Positions 1 through 6,547 of a stretch of 16,437 nucleotides of DNA are shown one piece after another. The notes under the pieces were generated by a model that saw nothing but the letters and a program-made list of their open reading frames with translations, was not told the origin of the DNA and searched no databases. The stretch comes from CAZSNT01 sp964607765 (GTDB taxonomy: Bacteria > Verrucomicrobiota > Lentisphaeria > Oligosphaerales > JABHEG01), in contig CAZSNT010000207.1 in NCBI GenBank assembly GCA_964607765.1, positions 1-16,437 of the forward strand, given 5' to 3'. The translations under genes and the position numbers were made by a program. How positions within the stretch are numbered: position 1 is the first letter of the stretch; each line of letters starts with the position of its first letter.

Positions 1-52
1 CGGGGGTCGAGTGCGGGGGTCGAGTGCGGGGGTCGAGTGCGGGGGTCGAGTG
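1..52. repeat. Tandem array of a 13-bp unit, four perfect copies
   Basis: The unit CGGGGGTCGAGTG is repeated four times without mismatch at 1-13, 14-26, 27-39 and 40-52, and then decays into CGGTGTC. The array begins at the first base of the window, so it probably continues to the left and its true copy number is unknown. It lies beyond the 3' end of the minus-strand EF-hand gene, separated from a second array by six bases. No coding function is visible. It is not a CRISPR array because there are no spacers. Confidence 0.9.
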
Positions 53-58
53 CGGTGT

Positions 59-86
59 CCCCTAACCCCTAACCCCTAACCCCTAT
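59..86. repeat. Heptamer tandem repeat CCCCTAA, telomere-like on the minus strand
   Basis: Three perfect copies of CCCCTAA (59-65, 66-72, 73-79) are followed by a variant CCCCTAT (80-86). On the minus strand the unit reads TTAGGGG. The stop codon of the minus-strand EF-hand gene (TAG, 85-83) lies inside the last unit, so the array abuts the end of that gene. Heptanucleotide short tandem repeats are known in cyanobacteria and some other bacteria. The telomere resemblance is probably coincidental, because the array is only four units long and internal. Confidence 0.85.
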
Positions 87-1099
87 TCCCTGTGCTCCGT
101 ACTGTGCTTGAGGCGGCGCCCAAACTCGCTTGGCGACCACGCACCGTCCCCGTCAGTGTCGCCTTCGGCAAAGAACTGTGTTGCGCGTGCCCGTGCAGCT
201 GTTGTGCGTGTACTGCTTCGCATTCCGTTCAGGAACTCGGTTCGGGTTATCCGTCCGTCCCGGTTTGAGTCATAGCGTCGGAAGAGCTTCTCGACGCGTT
301 CTCCGTCTGAGTGTTCCTCCCGTCGCCCATCGCCTTCCCTCGGTCTGTCGCGTTCGCGTTCTCCACGTCGCTCTTCGCCCCACCCCTCGCGTTCCTCGCC
401 GTCCCGGTGCCCGTCACCTTCGCGTTCGCGTTCTCCGCGTCGCTCTCCGCCCCATCCCTCGCGCTCCTCGCCGTCCCGGTGCCCGTCACCTTCGCGTTCG
501 CGTTCTCCGCGTCGCTCTCCGCCCCATCCTTCGCGCGCTTCGGCGTCATGGTGTCTGTCACCTTCGCGTTCGCGTTCTCCGCGTCGCTCTCTGTCTCGAT
601 CGCCTCGGTCGCGGTGTTCTTCGCCCCTGTCGTCGCGGTCGCGTTCGGGTCGGCCTTCCCGTGCGTCGGCGTCCGACCGTCGTGTCTCCCTGGGCCGGTC
701 ATCCCCCCAGTCACCGTCTTCTTCCCAGCGGTCATCGTCATGGTCGTCGTCACCGCGCCGGCGCTCATCGCCCGCTCCCCAATGGTCATCATCACCGCGA
801 TCGTCGTCATCGTGCCAGCGGTCATCATCATCGCGGTCGCCGTCGTGCTGGCGGCTGGCTCCCTCATTACGCAGGGCCCGCACTTCCCTGCGCAGTTCTG
901 CCACTTCGTCGCGAAGGCTGATGATGGCACGCAGCAGTTCGCGCGTGGTTGCGTCGCCACCTTCGGCTGCCCGACACGGCTCGACGTCCGCGAGGGTCAC
1001 GATCAGGACGGCCGCGAACAAGGCACTGATGGACACGCGCGGCGTGCGCCGCGTCGCGGCACGGAATTGGGTAGGTCGGCGCAGCGTTTCTCTCAACAT
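83..1099 (-). CDS. Secreted Arg/Glu/Asp-rich repeat protein with two EF-hands (338 aa)
   Basis: Predicted exported calcium-binding protein of unknown role. An Arg-rich N-terminus is followed by a hydrophobic segment (about residues 23-37) and a likely signal-peptidase site near CRAA (about 45). A short coiled coil follows (about 53-77). Next come a very acidic Asp/His/Trp-rich stretch (about 80-140) and an Arg/Glu-rich region containing a 24-residue repeat (core ERRGEREREGDGHRDG, about three and a half copies). Two canonical EF-hand loops close the protein: DSNRDGRITRTE (277-288) and DTDGDGAWSPSE (314-325), both with all acidic positions and the final Glu. The ATG at 1099 has GGGAG seven bases upstream and overlaps the thiE stop by 7 nt, which suggests translational coupling. 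The same frame is open back to 1681, but that stretch is thiE in another frame. The EF-hands and signal peptide are clear; the ligand and function are not known. Confidence 0.8.
   Translation of the reverse strand: MLRETLRRPTQFRAATRRTPRVSISALFAAVLIVTLADVEPCRAAEGGDATTRELLRAIISLRDEVAELRREVRALRNEGASRQHDGDRDDDDRWHDDDDRGDDDHWGAGDERRRGDDDHDDDRWEEDGDWGDDRPRETRRSDADAREGRPERDRDDRGEEHRDRGDRDRERRGEREREGDRHHDAEAREGWGGERRGEREREGDGHRDGEEREGWGGERRGEREREGDGHRDGEEREGWGEERRGERERDRPREGDGRREEHSDGERVEKLFRRYDSNRDGRITRTEFLNGMRSSTRTTAARARATQFFAEGDTDGDGAWSPSEFGRRLKHSTEHRE
349..620 (-). repeat. 72-bp in-frame coding tandem repeat inside the EF-hand gene
   Basis: A block beginning CGCGTTCGCGTTCTCC on the plus strand recurs at 349, 421, 493 and 565, an exact 72-bp spacing. 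The two central copies are nearly identical; the outer ones have diverged. Because 72 is a multiple of three, each copy encodes 24 residues of the Arg/Glu/Gly/Trp-rich segment, so copy-number changes would keep the reading frame. The near identity suggests recent duplication or ongoing homogenisation. Confidence 0.85.
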
Positions 1100-1746
1100 G
1101 GTGTGTCTCCCTGCGTTCCTGTTGTCGATACAAACGCCTTCCGCATCCTCTGCGCAGCGGCCCCGACATCCTCCGCTCCGAGGACGGCGGAGATTACCGC
1201 AAGGCCCGCGATGCCCGTTCCGCGCAGCTGTGCAGCGTTTCCGCACGCGATGCCGCCGATGGCCACGCATGGGATTCGGGCCTTGCTTACAATATCTCTG
1301 AGTCCCGCCGGTCCCAACAGCTGCCGGAGATCCGACTTGCTGGTTGTGGGGAACACGGGGCCGATCCCCACGTAATCCGCTCCGCCTTCCTCCGCGGCGC
1401 GCAGATCCTCGATCGAGTTGACGGATGCGCCCACGATCTTGCCCGGCGCCAACCGCCGGACTTCCGCGACCGGGATGTCTTTCGGCCCGACATGCACGCC
1501 TTCCGCATCCAGTGCCAGCATGAGGTCGACGCGGTCGTTGATGATGAGCGGCACACCCCGGGCCGTGGTGAGCGCATGCACGCGCCTGCCCAGATCGTAG
1601 AACTCTCGGCTGGTGCCGTGCTTCTCGCGCAGCTGCACCATGGACACCCCGCCGTCGATGGCCGTCGCCAGCGCCGCACACAGGTCGCGGCCGCCCAGGA
1701 TGCCGCGATCCGTGATCAGGTACAGTGTGTAGTCGGGGTGGATCAT
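1093..1746 (-). CDS. thiE: Thiamine phosphate synthase ThiE
   Basis: Joins hydroxymethylpyrimidine diphosphate with hydroxyethylthiazole phosphate to give thiamine phosphate, in the cytoplasm. The 217-residue length fits the TIM-barrel family. Recognisable motifs in order are YLITD (9-13), VQLREK (37-42, pyrophosphate/HMP binding), IIND (68-71), VHVGPKD (84-90), GPVFPTTSK (129-137) and AIGGI (162-166). The ATG at 1746 places YLITD at the usual distance from the N-terminus; an in-frame GTG at 1800 would add 18 unlike residues, so I did not use it. The ribosome site before 1746 is weak. The gene follows pabBC by 132 nt and overlaps the EF-hand gene by 7 nt. No TPP riboswitch signature (CTGAGA box) is visible upstream. 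Assignment is secure. Confidence 0.95.
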   Translation of the reverse strand: MIHPDYTLYLITDRGILGGRDLCAALATAIDGGVSMVQLREKHGTSREFYDLGRRVHALTTARGVPLIINDRVDLMLALDAEGVHVGPKDIPVAEVRRLAPGKIVGASVNSIEDLRAAEEGGADYVGIGPVFPTTSKSDLRQLLGPAGLRDIVSKARIPCVAIGGIACGNAAQLRGTGIAGLAVISAVLGAEDVGAAAQRMRKAFVSTTGTQGDTPC

Positions 1747-1878
1747 CAGGTGCCGGTCACTCTGGTCTCTCGGGTGTAGGGGGCCTGCACTCTCACACAC
1801 GAACCCCCGTCGATTGCAGCCGATTGCTGTCGAGTTAGCTCTTCGGCGCTCAAACAGCCTTTAGTTCCGGACAAGATA

Positions 1879-3663
1879 TCAGTGTTCAGCTCGGACTGAC
1901 TCCTGGCTGAGTGAGATGTCGTGCTCCAGCAGCACGGCATCGCGCCACTTGCGCACGGAGTTGATCAGGAAAAGGCGTGACGCGGTCGGCAGTTCGTCAC
2001 GCGTTATCGGGGCCTCCACCACCTGTCCCGTCTCGATCAGATGGCTCCGGAACGTGCCGCCGAGCAGCCCGCAGCTGAGCGGCGGCGTGCGCAGTTCGCC
2101 ATTGAGTTCGGCAACAACATTGGCGATGCAGGATTCGGTGATCTCGCCCTGCTCATTCCAGAGCAGTGCGTCGTCGCAATCCGTGACCGCGGCGCGGGCC
2201 TGCTCGTACACATCGCGATGCGTTGTTTTGTGGTACAGAAACAGATCCGCTGAGTTGACGGGAGTCGGGGCCAGTCGCAGGCGTACGGGCTCTGTCTGTG
2301 GCGGATCGAGCTCCGCGGTCTGGACCGTGGCGTGCCCCGCGTGGTCGACGAGCAACCGCACTTTGTGTGCGCCGCCCGTGAGCTGCCTGGCAGTTTCTGT
2401 CAGCCGGCGGGCTATGGCTGCGCTGTCCACGGGGATGCCGAAGTACGTTGCCGAGTCCGAGAGTCTGCGCATGTGCTGCTCCAGCAGGAACAACCCTTCG
2501 GCAGGCGTCCAGAGCATTGTCTCCAGAAGCGAGAATTTCGGTCGTCTGACGCTGAGCACGCGCGCTTTGGTCAGGCATTCCGCATACTCAGCATCGGCCA
2601 TCGAGTCCCACACGATCCCGCCTCCCGTTCCATACTCCGCGGTGTTCTGTTCGCGGTCTACCAATGCGGTCCGAATGGCGACGTTGAATTGAGCGCGGCG
2701 CTCACCCGTGATGAACCCGATGCATCCCGTGTAGAGGCCGCGGGGTGCTGTCTCCAGCTCGCGGATGATGCGCATCGTTTCAGCTTTGGGCGCTCCGGTG
2801 ATCGAGGCGCACGGGAACACCGCGGCCATGAGCTGCGTGATTGGGGCATCGGTCTGCGCGGTCACGGTGGACGTCATTTGCCAGACGGTGGGGTATCGCT
2901 CCGTCTCGAACAGACTGGGCACGCGCACTGTGCCCGGCAGCGCGACTCGGCCCAGGTCATTGCGGATCATATCGACGATCATGACGTTCTCGGCGCGGTT
3001 CTTTTCTGACAGGGACAGCGCTTTGGCGACCTCCGTATCCGCGCGCGGTTCCAGGCCGCGGGGCGCGGTGCCCTTCATGGGGCGGGAGACAAGGTCTTGC
3101 CCGTCAAGCTGGAAGAACATCTCGGGAGAGGCCGAGCAGACAGCGAACCGCCCCGTGTCAATGTAAGCGGCGTATTCCGCCTGCTGCGCTTGTGCCAGCG
3201 TCAGGAACAGCTCCCAGGCATTGCCCCGGAACGGCGCGCGCAGGCGCAACGTGTAGTTGACCTGGTAGCTGTAGCCTGTCTCCAAGTACCTCTTGACGGA
3301 TGAGATGGCTTCTGAGTAGGCGGTCTGGGAGACGGACGGTGTCCACACACATGCGTGCAGTTCCGCCTCGGCCGGCGGCGCCGGCAGTTGGATGGCAGCG
3401 GCGGCATCGTAGAGCCCGAACCACAGCAGCGGCAAACCTTCGCGCGGTTTCTGCGTGGTGAAGGCTGCGTCGAAGGCGGGCGCGGCCTCGTAGCAGATGA
3501 ACCCGGCCGCGACTTTCCGCGTGTGGGTCGTGGCGTGTTCGACGCGCCGGAGCGCGGGCATGACGTCGGCGGGGCGCCATGCTGTCACGACCGCGTCCGG
3601 GTTCCGGAAACACAGCCACTGGCCCGTCCGCGCATCGTGGATGACAGCTTTGTGCAGGGACAT
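1879..3663 (-). CDS. pabB: Fused aminodeoxychorismate synthase component I / aminodeoxychorismate lyase (PabB-PabC)
   Basis: Bifunctional enzyme of para-aminobenzoate synthesis for folate. The PabB half (about 1-370) converts chorismate to aminodeoxychorismate using ammonia from a PabA-type amidotransferase. The PabC half (about 378-594, PLP class IV aminotransferase fold) then releases pyruvate to give PABA. PabB marks are PMKGT (195-199, Lys197 as in the PabB Lys-nucleophile type), IVDMIRNDLGR (229-239), ITGAPK (288-293) and GTGGGIVWDS (345-354). PabC marks are YHKTTHRDVY (477-486, with Lys479 as likely PLP lysine), NEQGEITES (503-511) and LLGGTFR (533-539). The 594-residue length fits known PabB-PabC fusions. 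The ATG at 3663 has AGAGGG just upstream and starts 11 nt after the kinase stop, implying cotranscription. No pabA/trpG gene is in the window, so the glutaminase partner must be elsewhere. Confidence 0.95.
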   Translation of the reverse strand: MSLHKAVIHDARTGQWLCFRNPDAVVTAWRPADVMPALRRVEHATTHTRKVAAGFICYEAAPAFDAAFTTQKPREGLPLLWFGLYDAAAAIQLPAPPAEAELHACVWTPSVSQTAYSEAISSVKRYLETGYSYQVNYTLRLRAPFRGNAWELFLTLAQAQQAEYAAYIDTGRFAVCSASPEMFFQLDGQDLVSRPMKGTAPRGLEPRADTEVAKALSLSEKNRAENVMIVDMIRNDLGRVALPGTVRVPSLFETERYPTVWQMTSTVTAQTDAPITQLMAAVFPCASITGAPKAETMRIIRELETAPRGLYTGCIGFITGERRAQFNVAIRTALVDREQNTAEYGTGGGIVWDSMADAEYAECLTKARVLSVRRPKFSLLETMLWTPAEGLFLLEQHMRRLSDSATYFGIPVDSAAIARRLTETARQLTGGAHKVRLLVDHAGHATVQTAELDPPQTEPVRLRLAPTPVNSADLFLYHKTTHRDVYEQARAAVTDCDDALLWNEQGEITESCIANVVAELNGELRTPPLSCGLLGGTFRSHLIETGQVVEAPITRDELPTASRLFLINSVRKWRDAVLLEHDISLSQESVRAEH

Positions 3664-3674
3664 CGTCCCTCTCG

Positions 3675-6263
3675 CTAGCCCAGGATCTCGCTGATCTTGC
3701 CCCCGAGCTCGTCCATCTTGTAGGGCTTCTGAACGAAACCAAGGACGCCTTCGTCGAGCAACTCCTGGATCTTCCCGTCGAATACCGAGCCGGTAGACAC
3801 GAGCACGCGCACATCCGGATCGAATTCCTTCAGATGCCGGAAGCACTCCCGGCCGCCCATTACAGGCATGACCATGTCGAGGATGACCAGGTCGATCTCA
3901 TCGCCGTGGGCCTGGTAGTATTCCACGCCCTCCTTGCCGTTGGTGACGGCGACGACACTCAACCCGAGCTTGCCGAGCATGCGTGACACAACGCGCCGCA
4001 GGATCTCCTCGTCATCAACCAGCAGGATCTGTTTGGTCTCGCGTTCCGCCTTCTGCGGCGCCGGCGGAACCGGGCCGCTTGCCACTCCTGCGGTCTCGAT
4101 GAGCGGGAGGAGCACTCTGAAATCCGTTCCCTGGTCCGCGGTGCTCTCGACATCTATCGTCCCACCGTGGTTGGCGACGATCCCGTAGACCGTTGCCAGG
4201 CCGAGCCCCGTTCCTTTGCCCTGCTTCTTGGTGGTGAAGAACGGCTCGAAGATACGCTCCTGCACGTCGGGCGGGATGCCGTGTCCGGTATCGCTGACGT
4301 GTACCTCGATGTGTCGGCCGGGTCTCAGGCCTTCGTGCCCGGCGCAGGCGTCGGCCGACAGGTCGGTGCACACGGTGGTGACAGTGAGCGTACCGCCCTC
4401 GGACATGGCATCGCGAGCGTTGATGGCCAGGTTGAGGACAACCTGTTCCATCTGCGCCGGGTCACCTTCGATGGTGCAGTTGGGGGCTTGGAAATCAGTC
4501 TTGATCTCGATGTGCTTCGGTATGGTCCGGCTCAGCAGGCCAATTGTCTCTTTGATGATGGCGTGCACGTCGATCGGGATGACACGCTGCTTGCCTTTGC
4601 GGGCGAAGCCCAGGAGCTGCTGGGTGAGCTCGGCGGCGCGCGTTGCGGCCTGTTCGATTGTTTTCGCCGCAGCGTGTGTGGCTGTGCCCGGGTGCGTATC
4701 CAGGGCGAGCATGTTCGCCTCACCCATGATGCTGGCCAGCAGGTTGTTGAAGTCGTGCGCAATGCCGCCTGCCAGCTGGCCGAGCGCATGCATCTTCTCG
4801 GACCGGTTGAGTTGGCTCTGCAGTTTGCTCTGGTCCGCGCCCGTACGTAGCTCTCTGTCTTCTTGTTCTCTGGCCTCGCGCACGTAGAGGGCCACCAACT
4901 GGTCGCCGCCCACCGTGACCAGCCGTGCGTTGATCTCAGCGGCGAAACCCGTGCCGTCTTTACGCTGTCCACGCGTGGCAATGCAGCTGCCGCCGTCTTT
5001 GATCTGGGTGCGCAGCGTGTCGGGCAGTGTTGTCGCGATGTCCGGCGGCACCAAGTCGACGAATGAGCGGCTCAGGATCTCATCCCGGCTGTAGCCGAAC
5101 ATGGTGCAGACGGCTTCGTTGAAGAACAGAATCCGCCCGTCAAGAGCTTCCAGTATGATGGCTTCGCGGCAGGCTTCCAGAAGCGCGTCGAGGCGCTGTT
5201 CTTCGGCGCGCATCCGGACCGCGGACTCGTGCGTGCTCTGCAAGCGTGTGCGCAGCCCGTCCCGGTCTTGCACCAACGTGCTGAGGGTGCTTTGGAGCGT
5301 GTCAGTCAATTCACCCAGTGCGTCGGGGCGCGGTCCGGGCCATGCCGCGTCGCCGCCTTCCTGTGCGGTCTTCACTGCTGCCGTGGCAGTACGGACCCGC
5401 GCGCAGAGCCCGCGCGCGTAGATCAGCGCGGAGCAACCGGCGAACAGGAACAGCAGCAGGCCGGTCACGGCGGGCCGAGTCGAGATGACCGGGGGCGCTC
5501 CGGGCGTGTCGCGCAGGTCGACCCCGGTCAGGACGTAGCCGAGCACGCTGCCGCTGCCCATCACCGGCGTTCGGGCGACGAACAGGCGGTCGTCGTCGAA
5601 CGTACGCGTGGCCTGCATCCTCTTCTCCATCAGTTCCACGTACGGGCGCAGGAATTCTGCGCCCGTACTGCCGGCCTGGATGCGGCCCTGTCGGACCAGC
5701 AGCGAACCGCGGAACGACGCATCCAGGGCCAGTGGCGCGGCCAGCAGCAGTGTGCCCGCCGGCGCACCGGCGCGGTTGATCGCTGCCAGCGCCAGGAGGC
5801 AGATGCGGCCCTGCGGCCCTTCTGCGAAGAGCGCGCGCGGCGCGTCTGCGGCGACACGTGCCGTCTCGCTGCCCAGGTCTGCGGCGTAGTCGTCGGGGGC
5901 GTATCCCGCAGCGGCTCGAACAGTGAAGTCCTCGTCCAGCACGGCAACGGTCGTCAGTCGATGCGTCCGGAGCAGCAACTGCAGGTACGGGCCGGATTCG
6001 ACCGGGGGCTTGGGCAGCGTTGCCGCGACGCACTCCGGCGCACCGGCCAGCGCGCCGGCCGTCGTGCCAAATTGCTCCAGCCTGGCCTGCAGCAACGCCT
6101 CCGTTGCCGTCTTCAGCTGACCGATCTGCTGCTTGCCGACAGCTGTCAGCGCGCCTTGCTCGATGTGCGCGGCATACAGCAGCGCGAGAAGTCCGGCCAG
6201 GACCAGCGGGAGCAGCACGCTGGACAGGATTCGGAAGCTGATGGAATGCCAGGGCTGTTTCAC
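3675..6263 (-). CDS. Membrane-bound PAS hybrid histidine kinase with receiver domain (862 aa)
   Basis: Sensor kinase that should autophosphorylate on His and pass phosphate to its own receiver. Order: transmembrane helix 1 (about 11-31), an extracytoplasmic sensor of about 230 residues that looks Cache-like by layout, transmembrane helix 2 (about 262-283), a linker, a PAS domain (about 352-465), HisKA with GGIAHDFNNLL (499-509, phospho-His503), HATPase with NLAINARDAM (611-620), DTGHGI (658-663) and GKGTGLGLA (682-690), then a receiver (745-862) with DD (750-751), phospho-Asp796 in LDMVMP, the TG of STG (824-825) and Lys846. The start is GTG at 6263; AAGGA at 6282-6278 is rather far upstream. 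No DNA-binding output or HPt domain is present, so the downstream partner is elsewhere. It leads the pabBC-thiE-EF-hand strand, but a link to vitamins is not evident. The signal is unknown. Confidence 0.9.
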   Translation of the reverse strand: MKQPWHSISFRILSSVLLPLVLAGLLALLYAAHIEQGALTAVGKQQIGQLKTATEALLQARLEQFGTTAGALAGAPECVAATLPKPPVESGPYLQLLLRTHRLTTVAVLDEDFTVRAAAGYAPDDYAADLGSETARVAADAPRALFAEGPQGRICLLALAAINRAGAPAGTLLLAAPLALDASFRGSLLVRQGRIQAGSTGAEFLRPYVELMEKRMQATRTFDDDRLFVARTPVMGSGSVLGYVLTGVDLRDTPGAPPVISTRPAVTGLLLFLFAGCSALIYARGLCARVRTATAAVKTAQEGGDAAWPGPRPDALGELTDTLQSTLSTLVQDRDGLRTRLQSTHESAVRMRAEEQRLDALLEACREAIILEALDGRILFFNEAVCTMFGYSRDEILSRSFVDLVPPDIATTLPDTLRTQIKDGGSCIATRGQRKDGTGFAAEINARLVTVGGDQLVALYVREAREQEDRELRTGADQSKLQSQLNRSEKMHALGQLAGGIAHDFNNLLASIMGEANMLALDTHPGTATHAAAKTIEQAATRAAELTQQLLGFARKGKQRVIPIDVHAIIKETIGLLSRTIPKHIEIKTDFQAPNCTIEGDPAQMEQVVLNLAINARDAMSEGGTLTVTTVCTDLSADACAGHEGLRPGRHIEVHVSDTGHGIPPDVQERIFEPFFTTKKQGKGTGLGLATVYGIVANHGGTIDVESTADQGTDFRVLLPLIETAGVASGPVPPAPQKAERETKQILLVDDEEILRRVVSRMLGKLGLSVVAVTNGKEGVEYYQAHGDEIDLVILDMVMPVMGGRECFRHLKEFDPDVRVLVSTGSVFDGKIQELLDEGVLGFVQKPYKMDELGGKISEILG

Positions 6264-6547
6264 TGCTTTTGTAGCCGTCCTTGATGGTCACGAGACGCTA
6301 AAACTCTACCGTGCCTGTCGCCGCAATTCTAACCGCGGCAGACGTTTCCCCTAAAGAAAGCAGGCCCTTTTCCGGGAACGCAAGCGTGTTCGTCCATGGC
6401 ATGTCTCGGTTCCGCGGTTACGGTACGTCGACGTGAGCGTGAACCGTGCGGCGGTGCAGCGGTCGGTCGGGCCGACGGCAGACGTGGGAACGCAGGCATG
6501 GGCGCTTGGTCAGCCGACCATCGTGTGTTCAGCAAGAAGCGGCGGGA
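6264..6547. promoter_or_regulatory. Divergent intergenic region between the sensor kinase and rarA
   Basis: This 284-bp gap must hold the promoters for both transcription directions. On the minus strand the hexamer TAGAAT (6331-6326) resembles a -10 box (5/6) about 60 nt before the kinase start, but no good -35 element sits at the right distance. Toward rarA, I see only a 10-bp palindrome ACGTCGACGT (6425-6434) and no convincing sigma-70 promoter. No small gene with a ribosome site is visible. The regulatory role rests mostly on the divergent geometry. Confidence 0.35.

Noticed and set aside
1..86. CRISPR array or chromosome-end telomere at the left edge
   Set aside because: The repeats are contiguous without spacers, and the TTAGGGG run is only four units long and internal to bacterial genes.
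311..1375. Plus-strand frame giving a hydrophobic repeat protein resembling membrane helices
   Set aside because: The hydrophobicity is simply the reverse complement of Arg/Glu/Asp codons in the EF-hand gene; there is no ribosome site, and it runs into thiE antisense.
1100..1681. Longer N-terminus for the EF-hand gene (open to 1681)
   Set aside because: That stretch is thiE in another frame; the start at 1099 has a good ribosome site and begins a signal peptide.
1747..1878. Possible TPP riboswitch before thiE
   Set aside because: I looked for the conserved CTGAGA and the following THI-box elements and did not find them.
1746..1940. 64-codon small minus-strand frame between pabBC and thiE
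   Set aside because: It starts inside pabBC, has no ribosome site and no recognisable motif.
3664..3846. Longer N-terminus for pabBC (open to 3846)
   Set aside because: It would overlap the kinase receiver domain; the ATG at 3663 has an AGAGGG site and starts the family-like N-terminus.
5229..6284. 351-codon plus-strand frame opposite the sensor kinase
   Set aside because: Gln/Arg/Gly-rich antisense shadow of the kinase sensor region.
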